DNA of 64,000 nt from an uncultured Agrobacterium sp. (GTDB lineage Bacteria > Pseudomonadota > Alphaproteobacteria > Rhizobiales > Rhizobiaceae). The stretch lies in contig CAJYTK010000013.1 in the NCBI GenBank assembly GCA_913777615.1, positions 405,727 to 469,726 on the forward strand. Reading direction: 5' to 3'. A program made the position numbers and the translations under genes. Of this stretch, positions 35,077-43,893 are shown in pieces. How positions within the stretch are numbered: the first letter of the stretch is position 1; each line of letters opens with the position of its first letter. The notes under the pieces were generated by a model, which made no database searches, was not told where the DNA came from, and saw only the letters and a list, made by a program, of their open reading frames with translations.

Positions 35077-37011
35077 GTGACGAAATCGGTGCCCAAAACA
35101 ACGGTTGCCGAAAGGATGAAACACGTCCTTTCAAACCCATGGACACGGTTCCCTGCCCGTGAAGCCGGTAACATCCAGTCCGTGGTCAATCTCGTTCTTG
35201 CAGCCGTTCTCCTTGTGGTATGCATGGAGTGGATTGCGCGAGGCACATTGCACGACGTCGCTACCTTTCTGCTTTCGTCTTCGCGACCCGGACTGACAAC
35301 GGTCTGCGCAGTGGTCATCGGTCTCATGGCGCTGGACGCTGTCTTCGGGCGTCACTACCGATCGCTGATCGTTGCAGTTCCGCTGCTCGTCCTGCCCGCT
35401 TTTTTCTCCAGTCAGAAACAACTCTATCTCTCCGATCCGCTTTACCCCTCGGACTTGCTTTTCGGACGCCAGATTATCCAGCTATTGCCAGCCATGCTGA
35501 AGGCGCAGCCTCTGACAGCCTTGTCTCTTGCGGTTGGAGTTGCCGCTGCCGTATTCGCGGCTTTCCTTCTGTGGCGCCTTTCTTCCAAACATGCGCCTGT
35601 CATTCCTCTCAAAGCCAGAATGTGGAGGCTGGCGCTTGCCGTTCCGGTGTTTGTCAGCTTCGGATCAATGATGGAATATTCAAGCTATTCCTGGATCAGG
35701 GACAGATTGAACATCATTCCGATGATGTGGGATCAGAAGGAAAATTACCGGCACAACGGCTTCATCATGGCGTTTGCCTTCAATATTCCCATGGCGAAAG
35801 TGACTGCGCCCTATGGCTACGGCGCGGAGACCATCGCAGACATCGCCTCCGATAGCTCGGCCTTCGCCGTCAACCATAGCAAGCGGCCAGACGTGATCAT
35901 GATCATGAGCGAATCGCTATGGGATCCGACGCGGCTGGAAAATGTCCGTTTTTCGCAAGATCCGATGCCGCAAATCCGCGCCATGCAATCCGGCCATGTC
36001 TTTTCCCCGGAGTTTGGCGGCATGACGGCCAATGTCGAGTTCGAAGCGCTGACAGGATTCAGCAATGCGTTTCTGCCTTATGGCAGCATCCCCTATCAGC
36101 AATATGTGCGACGTCCGATGCCATCGCTCGCCACTTTCTTCCGCTCGGAGGGCTACTCCGCCATTGCTGTCCATCCCTTCCAGGAGTGGTTCTGGAACCG
36201 GCGTGAGGTCTACAAGCACTTGGGCTTCGAAGAATTCCGCTCGGAAGAAACCCTGCCGCCCATGGAAAAGCGTGGAGCTTTTGCCTCTGACGACGCTTTG
36301 ACAAACGAGATTATCCAGACAGTCGATGCGGCCGAGAAGCCACAGTTCCTCTTCGCCGTCACGCTACAGGGTCATGGCCCCTATGAGCCAAACAGATATG
36401 CTAAGAACACCATCTCGGTCAGCAGCGACCTGTCCGAGAGCGCAGGCACGGCACTGTCAACTTATGTCCAGGGTGTTTCGGAAGCCGACGAGAGTTTCGC
36501 AAAGCTGGTTGCCTGGGCAAAAGGCCGGGAACGCGAAACCGTGATTGTCCTGTTTGGCGATCATCTGCCGCCGCTCGGGCAGACATTTGTGGAAAGCGGC
36601 TACATGCCGGACATGGTAGCGACACGCCGCGCGCCGCTTGCCACCATGAAGACCGAGCACGAAACGCCTCTCGTGGTCTGGTCATCCAGAACGGGTCTGC
36701 AGAACCGCATCGGTACGGTCAGCCCGGCGCTGTTGCCTTATCACGTTCTGAAAACTGCCGGCTTTGACGATCCGTTCTATACCGGCGTACTCGGCAAGGT
36801 GCATGCGTCCCACTCGGTGATCGACCGGCACATGCTAATGGAGCGCAATGGTTCAGCGGTACCGGACTGGTCGATTGCGCCTGCAATTATACCGCCAGCT
36901 CTGAGCGCGTATCGTCAGTTGCAGTTCGATATGATGTTCGGCGAACAATTTGGCAAAGACAGGTTTTTCCCAGGTTTCAGCTGGCTTCACGAGACAGCGC
37001 CATCGAGTTGA
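35077..37011 (+). CDS. LtaS-like sulfatase-family phosphoglycerol transferase
   Basis: A 644-residue inner-membrane protein. Residues about 25-210 hold five hydrophobic helices, and residues about 260-560 form an alkaline-phosphatase-superfamily domain. The likely metal and nucleophile sites are IMSESLWDP, the Thr of GGMTANVEFEALTG, and VLFGDHLPPLG. In Gram-negatives such enzymes move phosphoglycerol from phosphatidylglycerol to periplasmic glucans (OpgB/CgmB type) or other acceptors. The acceptor here is unknown. The start GTG at 35077 has CGGAG 8 nt upstream. An ATG at 35116 is an alternative, and TATAAT just before the GTG is noted. Confidence 0.85.
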   Translation: MTKSVPKTTVAERMKHVLSNPWTRFPAREAGNIQSVVNLVLAAVLLVVCMEWIARGTLHDVATFLLSSSRPGLTTVCAVVIGLMALDAVFGRHYRSLIVAVPLLVLPAFFSSQKQLYLSDPLYPSDLLFGRQIIQLLPAMLKAQPLTALSLAVGVAAAVFAAFLLWRLSSKHAPVIPLKARMWRLALAVPVFVSFGSMMEYSSYSWIRDRLNIIPMMWDQKENYRHNGFIMAFAFNIPMAKVTAPYGYGAETIADIASDSSAFAVNHSKRPDVIMIMSESLWDPTRLENVRFSQDPMPQIRAMQSGHVFSPEFGGMTANVEFEALTGFSNAFLPYGSIPYQQYVRRPMPSLATFFRSEGYSAIAVHPFQEWFWNRREVYKHLGFEEFRSEETLPPMEKRGAFASDDALTNEIIQTVDAAEKPQFLFAVTLQGHGPYEPNRYAKNTISVSSDLSESAGTALSTYVQGVSEADESFAKLVAWAKGRERETVIVLFGDHLPPLGQTFVESGYMPDMVATRRAPLATMKTEHETPLVVWSSRTGLQNRIGTVSPALLPYHVLKTAGFDDPFYTGVLGKVHASHSVIDRHMLMERNGSAVPDWSIAPAIIPPALSAYRQLQFDMMFGEQFGKDRFFPGFSWLHETAPSS

Positions 37012-37091
37012 TGCGGTCCGACTCGCGATTTAATTTGAACTTGTGGGTTCCTTGCGTTTATTTCCGGACAACGCCCTGCTGGAGAACGATC

Positions 37092-37637
37092 ATGTCTGCC
37101 ATTCCAGATTACGTGCTGTCCCACTTCAAACGATCGTCTCGCCATATCGGTGACGTCGAAAAGCGGATTCTGGAGGTGGCGCATCAGAAACAACTTATCT
37201 CCACGGACACGAATGCGGAGTTCTCCAAGGAGTCCAGTTTTGGAGCGCGGCTGGCAGACAGCATCGCGCGCATCGGTGGCTCATGGGCCTTCATCATCAG
37301 CTTCCTGGTGTTCCTTTTTCTTTGGGCGGTCGTCAACACGGTGGTTTTAACGACAAAGGCTTTTGACCCATACCCCTTTGTCTTCCTCAATCTTATTCTT
37401 TCCATGCTGGCGGCTATTCAGGCGCCGATCATCATGATGTCGCAGAACAGACAAGCCGAGCGTGATCGTTTCGAAGCCGCCAAAGATTACGAGGTCAACC
37501 TGAAGGCCGAACTCGAGGTTCTCTCCCTCCATGAAAAGATCGATCTCAAGGTTTTGGCCGAACTCGCGGCCTTGCGGGAAGACATCGCAAAACTGCATCA
37601 ACGGCTGGCACCGGCTGAAGACAGCACCCGATCCTGA
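37092..37637 (+). CDS. DUF1003 membrane protein
   Basis: A 181-residue protein with two adjacent transmembrane helices at about 65-115 (GGSWAFIISFLVFLFLWAVVN and PFVFLNLILSMLAAIQAPIIMM). The conserved DUF1003 motif SQNRQAERDRFEAAKDYEVNLKAE follows, then a coiled-coil tail of about 45 residues. The function is unknown. It follows the LtaS-like gene by 80 bp on the same strand and may share its transcript. The ATG at 37092 has GGAGAA upstream; 28 earlier codons are rejected. Confidence 0.85.
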   Translation: MSAIPDYVLSHFKRSSRHIGDVEKRILEVAHQKQLISTDTNAEFSKESSFGARLADSIARIGGSWAFIISFLVFLFLWAVVNTVVLTTKAFDPYPFVFLNLILSMLAAIQAPIIMMSQNRQAERDRFEAAKDYEVNLKAELEVLSLHEKIDLKVLAELAALREDIAKLHQRLAPAEDSTRS

Positions 37638-37872
37638 TCGACCGACATTCGGGTTTACCGCTTTTGCGGCGCCGGTTACGAATCCGTCAGATTTCTAAGC
37701 TACAGATTGACGCAGGCATTTGTTGCATTGCACTCCGTCATTCTTCGGCATTCGGATGTGCAAGCGCGGGAACAATGTCCGCACGTCGGGAGCATCAGGC
37801 TTTCGATCGTAAATATCATCTGTCAGATTCACATTCGGGCATTGAACCCGGTTCACGTCCAGAGGCTTTTTC

Positions 37873-39291
37873 ATGAACCAGTACGATCTCATTGTTGTCG
37901 GTAGCGGCCCTGCGGGAAGACGCGCTGCCATCCAGGCAGCAAAGCTAGACAAGAAGGTTCTGGTCATCGAAAAGGGTAGCCGTGTCGGCGGTGTATCGGT
38001 TCATACCGGCACCATTCCGTCCAAAACGATGCGTGAAACGGCGCTCAATCTGTCCGGATGGCGCGAGCGCGGCTTTTACGGTCAGTCCTACCGCGTCAAA
38101 CAGGAGATCAGCGCGGAGGATCTGCGTCAGCGCCTGTTGATTACACTTAATCACGAAGTGGAAGTGCTGGAGCATCAATTCGCTCGCAACCGCGTACAAC
38201 ACATTCGCGGCAAGGCCAGTTTCATCACGCCCGATACGCTTCAGATCGTCAAGGAAGATGGGGAAGTGCTGCATGTGTTGGGCAAGAGCATTCTGCTTGC
38301 TGTCGGCACAAGGCCTTTCCGACCAGACTACATGCCCTTCGATGGAAAGAGCGTGATCGACAGCGATGAACTGCTAGAGATCGAGAAGCTACCCCGCTCC
38401 ATGGTCGTGATCGGGGCCGGCGTCATCGGCATCGAGTATGCAACGATTTTCAGCGCGCTGGATACGGCTGTGACACTGATCGATCCTAAGTCGACGATGC
38501 TCGATTTCATCGACAAGGAAATCGTCGAAGACTTCACTTACCAGCTCCGCGACCGAAATATGAAGCTTCTCCTCGGCCAGAAGGCAGAAAAGGTCAAGCA
38601 TACACCCGAGGGCAAGGTTTCGATCACGCTCGACAATGGGCGCACGATCGTAACGGAAATGGTGCTTTTCGCCGCTGGCAGAATGGGCGCCACCGATACG
38701 CTGAATCTTGCCGCAGCGGGACTTGAGGCGGATAGCCGCGGGCGGCTTGCCGTCAATCCGGAAACGTTCGAAACATCCGTGAAAGGCATCTTTGCCGCAG
38801 GCGATGTGGTCGGCTTTCCAAGTCTTGCTTCCACCTCGATGGAACAGGGACGAATCGCTGCGCGCGTCGCGGTCGGCGCCATTGCAATGGAACCGCAGAA
38901 ATACTTCCCCTATGGAATTTACGCCGTGCCGGAAATTTCCACCTGCGGCCTGACCGAAGAAGAGATGAAAGAGCGCGGCATTCCTTACGAATGCGGAATT
39001 GCACGCTTCCGGGAAACCTCCCGCGGTCACATCATGGGCCTGGACACCGGCCTTTTGAAATTGATCTTCTCCTTGAAGACCCGTCGGCTTCTCGGCGTGC
39101 ATATCGTTGGCGAAGGCGCAACGGAGCTTGTTCACATCGGCCAGGCGGTGCTCAACCTCAAGGGCACGGTTGAATATTTCGTGGAAAACACCTTCAACTA
39201 CCCGACGCTTGCAGAGGCTTACAAAATCGCCGGACTCGATGCATGGAACCGCATGGGCGACATCAAAAACTTGACCGAGACGGCAAGCTAA
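37873..39291 (+). CDS. sthA: Si-specific (soluble) NAD(P)+ transhydrogenase
   Basis: A 472-residue flavoprotein that moves hydride between NADH and NADPH in the cytoplasm. It has the disulfide-reductase fold (GSGPAGRRAAIQAAK; the NAD motif GAGVIGIEYATIF). The redox disulfide region is GGVSVHTGTIPSKT with no cysteines, as expected for transhydrogenase rather than a disulfide reductase. AGAGG precedes the ATG. The 235-bp gap before it has no other gene. A terminator follows at 39348. Confidence 0.95.
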   Translation: MNQYDLIVVGSGPAGRRAAIQAAKLDKKVLVIEKGSRVGGVSVHTGTIPSKTMRETALNLSGWRERGFYGQSYRVKQEISAEDLRQRLLITLNHEVEVLEHQFARNRVQHIRGKASFITPDTLQIVKEDGEVLHVLGKSILLAVGTRPFRPDYMPFDGKSVIDSDELLEIEKLPRSMVVIGAGVIGIEYATIFSALDTAVTLIDPKSTMLDFIDKEIVEDFTYQLRDRNMKLLLGQKAEKVKHTPEGKVSITLDNGRTIVTEMVLFAAGRMGATDTLNLAAAGLEADSRGRLAVNPETFETSVKGIFAAGDVVGFPSLASTSMEQGRIAARVAVGAIAMEPQKYFPYGIYAVPEISTCGLTEEEMKERGIPYECGIARFRETSRGHIMGLDTGLLKLIFSLKTRRLLGVHIVGEGATELVHIGQAVLNLKGTVEYFVENTFNYPTLAEAYKIAGLDAWNRMGDIKNLTETAS

Positions 39292-39347
39292 CGCTTTTGC
39301 CGCATCGGTTTCTTGGTCGCCTGCTGTACGCATGCACAGTGATATCT

Positions 39348-39390
39348 AAAGCGCCATGCGTGCTATTGAACGCACGGCGCTTTACTTTTT
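39348..39390 (+). terminator. Terminator of sthA
   Basis: AAAGCGCC (39348-39355) pairs with GGCGCTTT (39376-39383), with an inner TGCGT/ACGCA stem, followed by ACTTTTT. Confidence 0.75.
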
Positions 39391-39452
39391 AAATCCACGC
39401 ATCGTGCTTTTCCGAAAATCGAGTTCCATTTTCGGGCTGATGCTGTATCGCC

Positions 39453-40106
39453 TCACCATCTGACCTTGTAGTTCGCACGAACCGCTGGCCGAAAACGATC
39501 TTCATATTGACGATCAAAGCTGCCGGTGACGGTGAAGTGATCGCTGAGCCTCTGTTCGAGCGAAACACTGGAACTGAATTCCTGAAAGCTTTCACGACTC
39601 GCACCGGTCAAAATAAAAGCGGTGCCGGTGGCGGATCGCGTCAGTCGCAGGGACTGCGACACGTCAAGCCCGCTCCACTGCTCGCTAGGGCCGTCATAGC
39701 GCAGCGTGACGTTGCGGTTGGACTCCACATCAAAATCGGCCGTCGCCACGCGCTTTTGTGTCATCGTCATGGTCAAGGCGCTGGATCCGGTCAAGGCGTT
39801 CATCAGAACGCCGATGTCTCTAGCGATCTTAACCCCCGGCAGATTGGTGGACATAAGAGTGACATCGCCCCAGAACTTTACGGGCGTATCCAGCACTGCA
39901 CCGCCTTCCGACGCACTCATACCCATCTCAAGCCCCGCGCGCAGCGGAGTCTCGGTGGGCAGTCTCGCGCCTAACCTCGCTGAGTAGGAGCGGTCGGAAT
40001 TCTTGGCAGGCGCCCAGATCAATCCGCGTTCCTGCGCCTTTACCTGTACTGGCGCCAAGAGAACGAGCGAGGCCGCAGCGAGCGTGCCTAATATTTTGAC
40101 AAACAT
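39453..40106 (-). CDS. Exported beta-rich protein of unknown function
   Basis: A 217-residue protein with a signal peptide (MFVKILGTLAAASLVLLAPVQVKA-Q). The mature part has alternating polar and hydrophobic residues and ends in YKVRW, consistent with a small outer-membrane beta-barrel or a periplasmic beta-sandwich. There is no family I recognise. A single ATG start is available at 40106. It is convergent with sthA. The 530 bp upstream of it contain no supported gene. Confidence 0.75.
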   Translation of the reverse strand: MFVKILGTLAAASLVLLAPVQVKAQERGLIWAPAKNSDRSYSARLGARLPTETPLRAGLEMGMSASEGGAVLDTPVKFWGDVTLMSTNLPGVKIARDIGVLMNALTGSSALTMTMTQKRVATADFDVESNRNVTLRYDGPSEQWSGLDVSQSLRLTRSATGTAFILTGASRESFQEFSSSVSLEQRLSDHFTVTGSFDRQYEDRFRPAVRANYKVRW

Positions 40107-40583
40107 GTCATTTCCTCAAGCTTTAAAAAGACCTGCTGCTCTTGGGAGGGCAACAGCAGTTCTCGTTTCGGCTTGGGCGACCCGGAAAACGAGATCACCC
40201 GGACTGAATTTTGCGGCGCTAATCGCCAGCCTGATCCGCGTTTGACTTCGGCAAACATGGATCGACAGGCCCGGCATTTTAGCCGCGCCCGAAAGAGGGA
40301 TGGAACTGAAGGCTTAAAGCCGAGCCGCGTATAGCGACTGGATTGCTTTTAACGCCACCAGGCGTTTAGCAAATCACCCCCAAAGGGTGCCAGATGAACA
40401 GGAGATGAACAAGAGCAGGTGCAGTAAAAATTTATTGTGCATCGCAATGTGATCGTCAGAACACAGAACCAGCCTCGACTCAGCTGTCGTAAAGGCTGCA
40501 CTGGCACATGCGCGAGGCTGCGGTAGGTTAAAGACTGTTCTCTGTCATACCCAACCGCTCAGACTTTGCCGTCACCGTAAATG
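40107..40583. other. Intergenic region without a supported gene
   Basis: About 480 bp between the exported protein and the trigger factor terminator. It has a small AACGCC/GGCGTT hairpin at 40351-40366 and an AT-rich patch near 40420-40450. Open frames in it are short and lack ribosome sites. It must hold the promoter of the gene at 39453-40106. A small RNA cannot be excluded, but no structure identifies one. Confidence 0.4.
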
Positions 40584-40616
40584 AAAAGGCCGCAGCTTTC
40601 GCCGCGGCCCTTTCCT
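40584..40616 (-). terminator. Terminator of tig
   Basis: AAAAGGCCGCAGC/GCCGCGGCCCTTT (one mismatch) with a TTTC loop at 40584-40613. On the minus strand it runs into TTTTCATTT. Confidence 0.75.
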
Positions 40617-40638
40617 ATAGAATGATGAGAACGACAGA

Positions 40639-42114
40639 TTACTCTGCGTCGCCTTCAGCTGCCTTCTTCTTGGCAGGAGCCTTCTTCTTCGGAGCAGCTT
40701 CTTCGCCTTCAGCAGCGTCAGCCTTGGCTGCAGCCTTTTTCTTAGCTGGAGCCTTCTTCTTGGTTTCTGCGCCTTCTTCGGCGTCGTCAGCAAGAAGCTC
40801 TTCCTTGGAAACCGTCTTATCGGTGACGGAAACTTCGGTCAGCAGCTTGTCGATGACCTTTTCTTCGAAGATCGGAGCGCGCAGCGAAGCGGATGCACCA
40901 GGCGTATTGCGGAAGTAATCGAGGATTTCCTTCTGCTGGCCCGGGAACTGCTGCAGCTGCTGGAAGAGAGCGCGCTGCATTTCTTCTTCGGTGACTTCAA
41001 CGCCAGCCTTCTCACCGATTTCGGAGAGAACGAGGCCGAGGCGAACGCGACGTTCAGCAAGCTTGCGATATTCTTCGCGGGCTTCTTCTTCGGTGGTGTC
41101 TTCGTCGGCAAAGGTCTTGCCGGACTGTGCAAGATCGGTGTTGATCTGGCGCCAGATGTTGTCGAACTCGGCGTCGACGAGGCCAGCAGGCGTATCGAAC
41201 TTGTAGAGCTCGTCCAGCTGGTCGAGGATCTGACGCTTGACCTTCTGGCGTGTCACGTTGCCATACTGGCTTTCAATCTGGCCGCGGACGATTTCCTTCA
41301 GCTTTTCAGCCGATTCGAGACCGAGCTTGGTTGCCAGTTCGTCGTTGATTTCAACGTCGGCAGCAGCAGCAACCTCCTTGACGGTGATGTCGAAGGTGGC
41401 TTCCTTGCCAGCCAGCTCAGCGGCAGGGTATTCGGTCGGGAACGTAACCGTGATGGTCTTTTCGTCGCCAGCCTTGACGCCAACGAGCTGGTCTTCGAAG
41501 CCTGGGATAAAGCGGCCGGAGCCGATAACCAGTTCGGCATCTTCAGCAGCGCCGCCATCAAAGGCTACGCCATCTACCTTGCCGAGGTAGTTCATGGTGA
41601 CGCGGTCGCCTTCAGCGGCCTTGCCCTTCTTGGTCTCGTAGCTGCGAGCGCTTTCGGCAATCTTGAGGATCTGCTCGGTGACTTCGTCTTCGGTTACTTC
41701 GACGACTTCGCGCGTAACATTGATGCCGTCATTCGACTTCAGTTCGATAGCCGGAATGACTTCGTAAGCAACGTTGAATTCGAAATCTACTTCAGCGGAC
41801 AGGATCTTTTCAGCTTCATCCTGGTCTTCCGTCATCGATACGGAAGGCTGCGTCGCCGACTTCTCGCCGCGGCTGGAAATGATTTCAGAAGGCTTTTCGC
41901 GAACCAGCTCGTTGACGAGGTCTGCCATGATGGACTTGCCATACATCTTCTTCAGATGAGCAACCGGCACCTTGCCAGGACGGAAGCCGTTGATCCGAAC
42001 CTTATCCTTGGCGTCAGCGAGGCGCTCGTCGAGGCGAGCCTTCATGTCAGCGGCCGGGATAACGACCTTGATTTCGCGCTTCAGCCCTTCAGCGAGCGTT
42101 TCGATAACCTGCAT
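40639..42114 (-). CDS. tig: Trigger factor, ribosome-associated chaperone
   Basis: A 491-residue protein with three parts. The ribosome-binding domain (about 1-145) contains the GFRPGKVP signature. The FKBP-type peptidyl-prolyl isomerase domain (about 160-245) follows, then a long helical chaperone arm. The C-terminal 60 residues are Lys/Ala/Glu-rich (repeated APAKKKAAA blocks), a feature of rhizobial trigger factors. Two ATGs are 6 nt apart; the inner one (42114, MQVIETL) is correctly spaced from GAAGG. It binds nascent chains at the exit tunnel. A tRNA-Leu lies 190 bp upstream on the same strand. Confidence 0.96.
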   Translation of the reverse strand: MQVIETLAEGLKREIKVVIPAADMKARLDERLADAKDKVRINGFRPGKVPVAHLKKMYGKSIMADLVNELVREKPSEIISSRGEKSATQPSVSMTEDQDEAEKILSAEVDFEFNVAYEVIPAIELKSNDGINVTREVVEVTEDEVTEQILKIAESARSYETKKGKAAEGDRVTMNYLGKVDGVAFDGGAAEDAELVIGSGRFIPGFEDQLVGVKAGDEKTITVTFPTEYPAAELAGKEATFDITVKEVAAAADVEINDELATKLGLESAEKLKEIVRGQIESQYGNVTRQKVKRQILDQLDELYKFDTPAGLVDAEFDNIWRQINTDLAQSGKTFADEDTTEEEAREEYRKLAERRVRLGLVLSEIGEKAGVEVTEEEMQRALFQQLQQFPGQQKEILDYFRNTPGASASLRAPIFEEKVIDKLLTEVSVTDKTVSKEELLADDAEEGAETKKKAPAKKKAAAKADAAEGEEAAPKKKAPAKKKAAEGDAE

Positions 42115-42303
42115 TTTCATACCTTCACTTCATGGCGGCAGTGCTCAGAGACCGCCGTCGGTTAATTTCGAGCACAGCGCCGGAACCTGAATTCACCGGC
42201 CGTGACTATAAAACTTGCATGCACAGGCGCGTTGCGGAGCAATTATGCCTGAGCCTGGGAAAGGGCAAAACGAAACGCTTCACCTTGTTTTCCCGGCGAT
42301 TTG

Positions 42304-42388
42304 TGGTGCGGGTAGAGGGACTCGAACCCCCACAACTCTCGTCGCCAGAACCTAAATCTGGTGCGTCTACCAATTCCGCCATACCCGC
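42304..42388 (-). tRNA. tRNA-Leu (anticodon TAG)
   Basis: On the minus strand GCGGGTA opens the acceptor stem and TACCCGC closes it, with an encoded ACCA at the 3' end. The anticodon arm is CCAGA-TTTAGGT-TCTGG, giving anticodon TAG. A long variable arm, as in class II tRNAs, and the T arm GGGGGTTCGAGTCCCTC follow. It decodes CUA and other CUN leucine codons. Confidence 0.97.
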
Positions 42389-42482
42389 GCTCTTTAAATC
42401 CTGCATAAACAACATCTGGCACATGAGGCCTTCCGGAGCGCGGCGTCTCTATATCATCCGTTTTCAGGAGCGCAAAGGAAAA

Positions 42483-42605
42483 ATGACGCTGTACAAGGCC
42501 TATTTCCATGGGTTTCGAGGCTTATATGACAATGTCGAACAGAGCATCGCCAAGATTCACGAGGTGTACCCCGTATGCTCGATTCTCCCCTTGTCGATGT
42601 GCTGA
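42483..42605 (+). CDS. Possible 40-residue small protein
   Basis: An ATG with AAAGGA 4-5 nt upstream opens MTLYKAYFHGFRGLYDNVEQ and runs to a TGA. The first 30 residues have a protein-like composition and the tail is less convincing. There is no family. It lies in the 550-bp gap between tRNA-Leu and the first DUF1127 gene. The rest of that gap holds nothing I can identify. Confidence 0.22.
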   Translation: MTLYKAYFHGFRGLYDNVEQSIAKIHEVYPVCSILPLSMC

Positions 42606-42941
42606 CGCGCCTTCGACCTCGAGCGATGGCATATCGAAGCCTAATGACCCAATGAGTACATGGATGACTGCGTGTCGCGCCTGACAAAAAAATAGACGAC
42701 CGGAAAAAACAAACCCCCGCCCTGCTCTTGACCGTTGCACCCCAGAAAACAACCTGAGTGCCGTCAAATTATGCATTTGTTAAGGAAGTGGATGCCGATT
42801 TCGGCTCCGCCCTGCGTTTAGTGCATAGGTGTCATCCTTCTTTGTCTATTTTTGAAGTGCGCCGAGCGGCATATATTCCAGTTCAGAAAACGAAGCCGAG
42901 TTGATCCCAAGCAACCGGCGAACCGAAAAGAGGATAAGATC

Positions 42942-43088
42942 ATGAACATTGCACGCTCGCTGAACAACTGGCGCAAGTATCGTCAGACCGTAACTGAACT
43001 CGACCGCATGAGCGACCGCGAACTGAGCGATCTCGGCATCGGCCGCACCGACATCCGTCGCGTTGCTCGCACCGCCGTCGGCATGTAA
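42942..43088 (+). CDS. DUF1127 mini-protein (48 residues)
   Basis: The product MNIARSLNNWRKYRQTVTEL continues into MSDRELSDLGIGRTDIRRVA, the full DUF1127 motif of Arg-rich helix and D-I/L-G-I-x-R turn. AGAGGATAAGATC precedes the ATG. In Agrobacterium, small DUF1127 proteins affect RNA turnover, phosphate and carbon metabolism and are numerous. This one is short and basic, so nucleic acid binding is likely. It is followed by a terminator, so it is a single-gene transcript. A similar gene lies 365 bp downstream. Confidence 0.9.
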   Translation: MNIARSLNNWRKYRQTVTELDRMSDRELSDLGIGRTDIRRVARTAVGM

Positions 43089-43140
43089 TAGAACGATAAC
43101 ACCGACTGGTCATCTTTGACCTGTCCGACGTGTTACCCTC

Positions 43141-43178
43141 AAAAGGCCCTGAGCACCCTGCTCCGGGCCTTTTCTTTT
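43141..43178 (+). terminator. Terminator of the first DUF1127 gene
   Basis: AAAAGGCCC/GGGCCTTTT enclosing an inner GAGCA/TGCTC stem at 43141-43173, followed by CTTTTT. The stretch 43179-43440 is AT-rich and contains a C7 tract followed by a C8-like tract but no supported gene. Confidence 0.85.
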
Positions 43179-43452
43179 TCGCGATTACTTCTCTCCTGCC
43201 CCCCCCGAAATTACCCCCCCAGCAATCGAAAAGATGGGCCTTCTCTGCGCTCAAAATATGCGCACATTCCGCGCGAAGATGCAAAAATAGACGACACATT
43301 GCACAAATGCATGGCAGTCGCTCAAAATCTGCACTCCAATTCATGGCTTTGAATATGTATATACGACATCAACAGCCGAGAGCGCAGATAACCAGCGGCC
43401 CGGTGGACAGACATCAAAGATCAAACGAACATAAAAGATTGAGGAAATACCC

Positions 43453-43596
43453 ATGAACCCGCTTCGCATTGCAAAGAACTGGATCAGCTACCGTCGCACG
43501 CTCAACGAACTGGGCAGCCTTTCCAACCAGGCTCTCAGCGACATCGGCCTGACCCGTTACGATATCCGTAACGTTGCATCCCGTTCGTTCCGCTAA
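43453..43596 (+). CDS. DUF1127 mini-protein (47 residues)
   Basis: MNPLRIAKNWISYRRTLNEL is followed by LSNQALSDIGLTRYDIRNVA and a short tail, again the DUF1127 pattern. GAGGAAATACCC precedes the ATG. It is about half identical to the gene at 42942, so the two are an ancient or recent tandem pair, each with its own terminator, hence probably with separate regulation. An extended hairpin (GTCGCCCGA at 43609 with TCGGGCGAC at 43640) and an intrinsic terminator follow. Confidence 0.88.
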   Translation: MNPLRIAKNWISYRRTLNELGSLSNQALSDIGLTRYDIRNVASRSFR

Positions 43597-43662
43597 TCAG
43601 CGTACAGGGTCGCCCGAAAGAGCCGACCTCCCAGGGACATCGGGCGACTGAGCGACAGGAGA

Positions 43663-43689
43663 AAAAACGGCGCCACGAGCGCCGTTTTT
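43663..43689 (+). terminator. Terminator of the second DUF1127 gene
   Basis: AAAAACGGCGC/GCGCCGTTTTT with a 5-nt loop. The remaining 200 bp to trmFO hold no gene that I can support. Confidence 0.85.
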
Positions 43690-43893
43690 GATTCGTGGAT
43701 GACGACAACCGTCACAACAGAGCCCACGGCGCGCCACTTAACTCAACGTCAGGCAAGGGCGAAAACATTTGGCGCTCTTTATCGCTCGTGGTACTGCATT
43801 CGCAGATTGCCTCCCTTATGCGAGGCACAGCCAATCAACAAGATGCTCGACCTCTGACACCTTCGGGTGCCTGGTTGACGATGTGAGTGCGCG

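Noticed and set aside
38389-39333. A 314-residue minus-strand ORF
   Set aside because: It is a shadow of sthA. It has no ribosome site and a Cys/His/Arg-rich composition.
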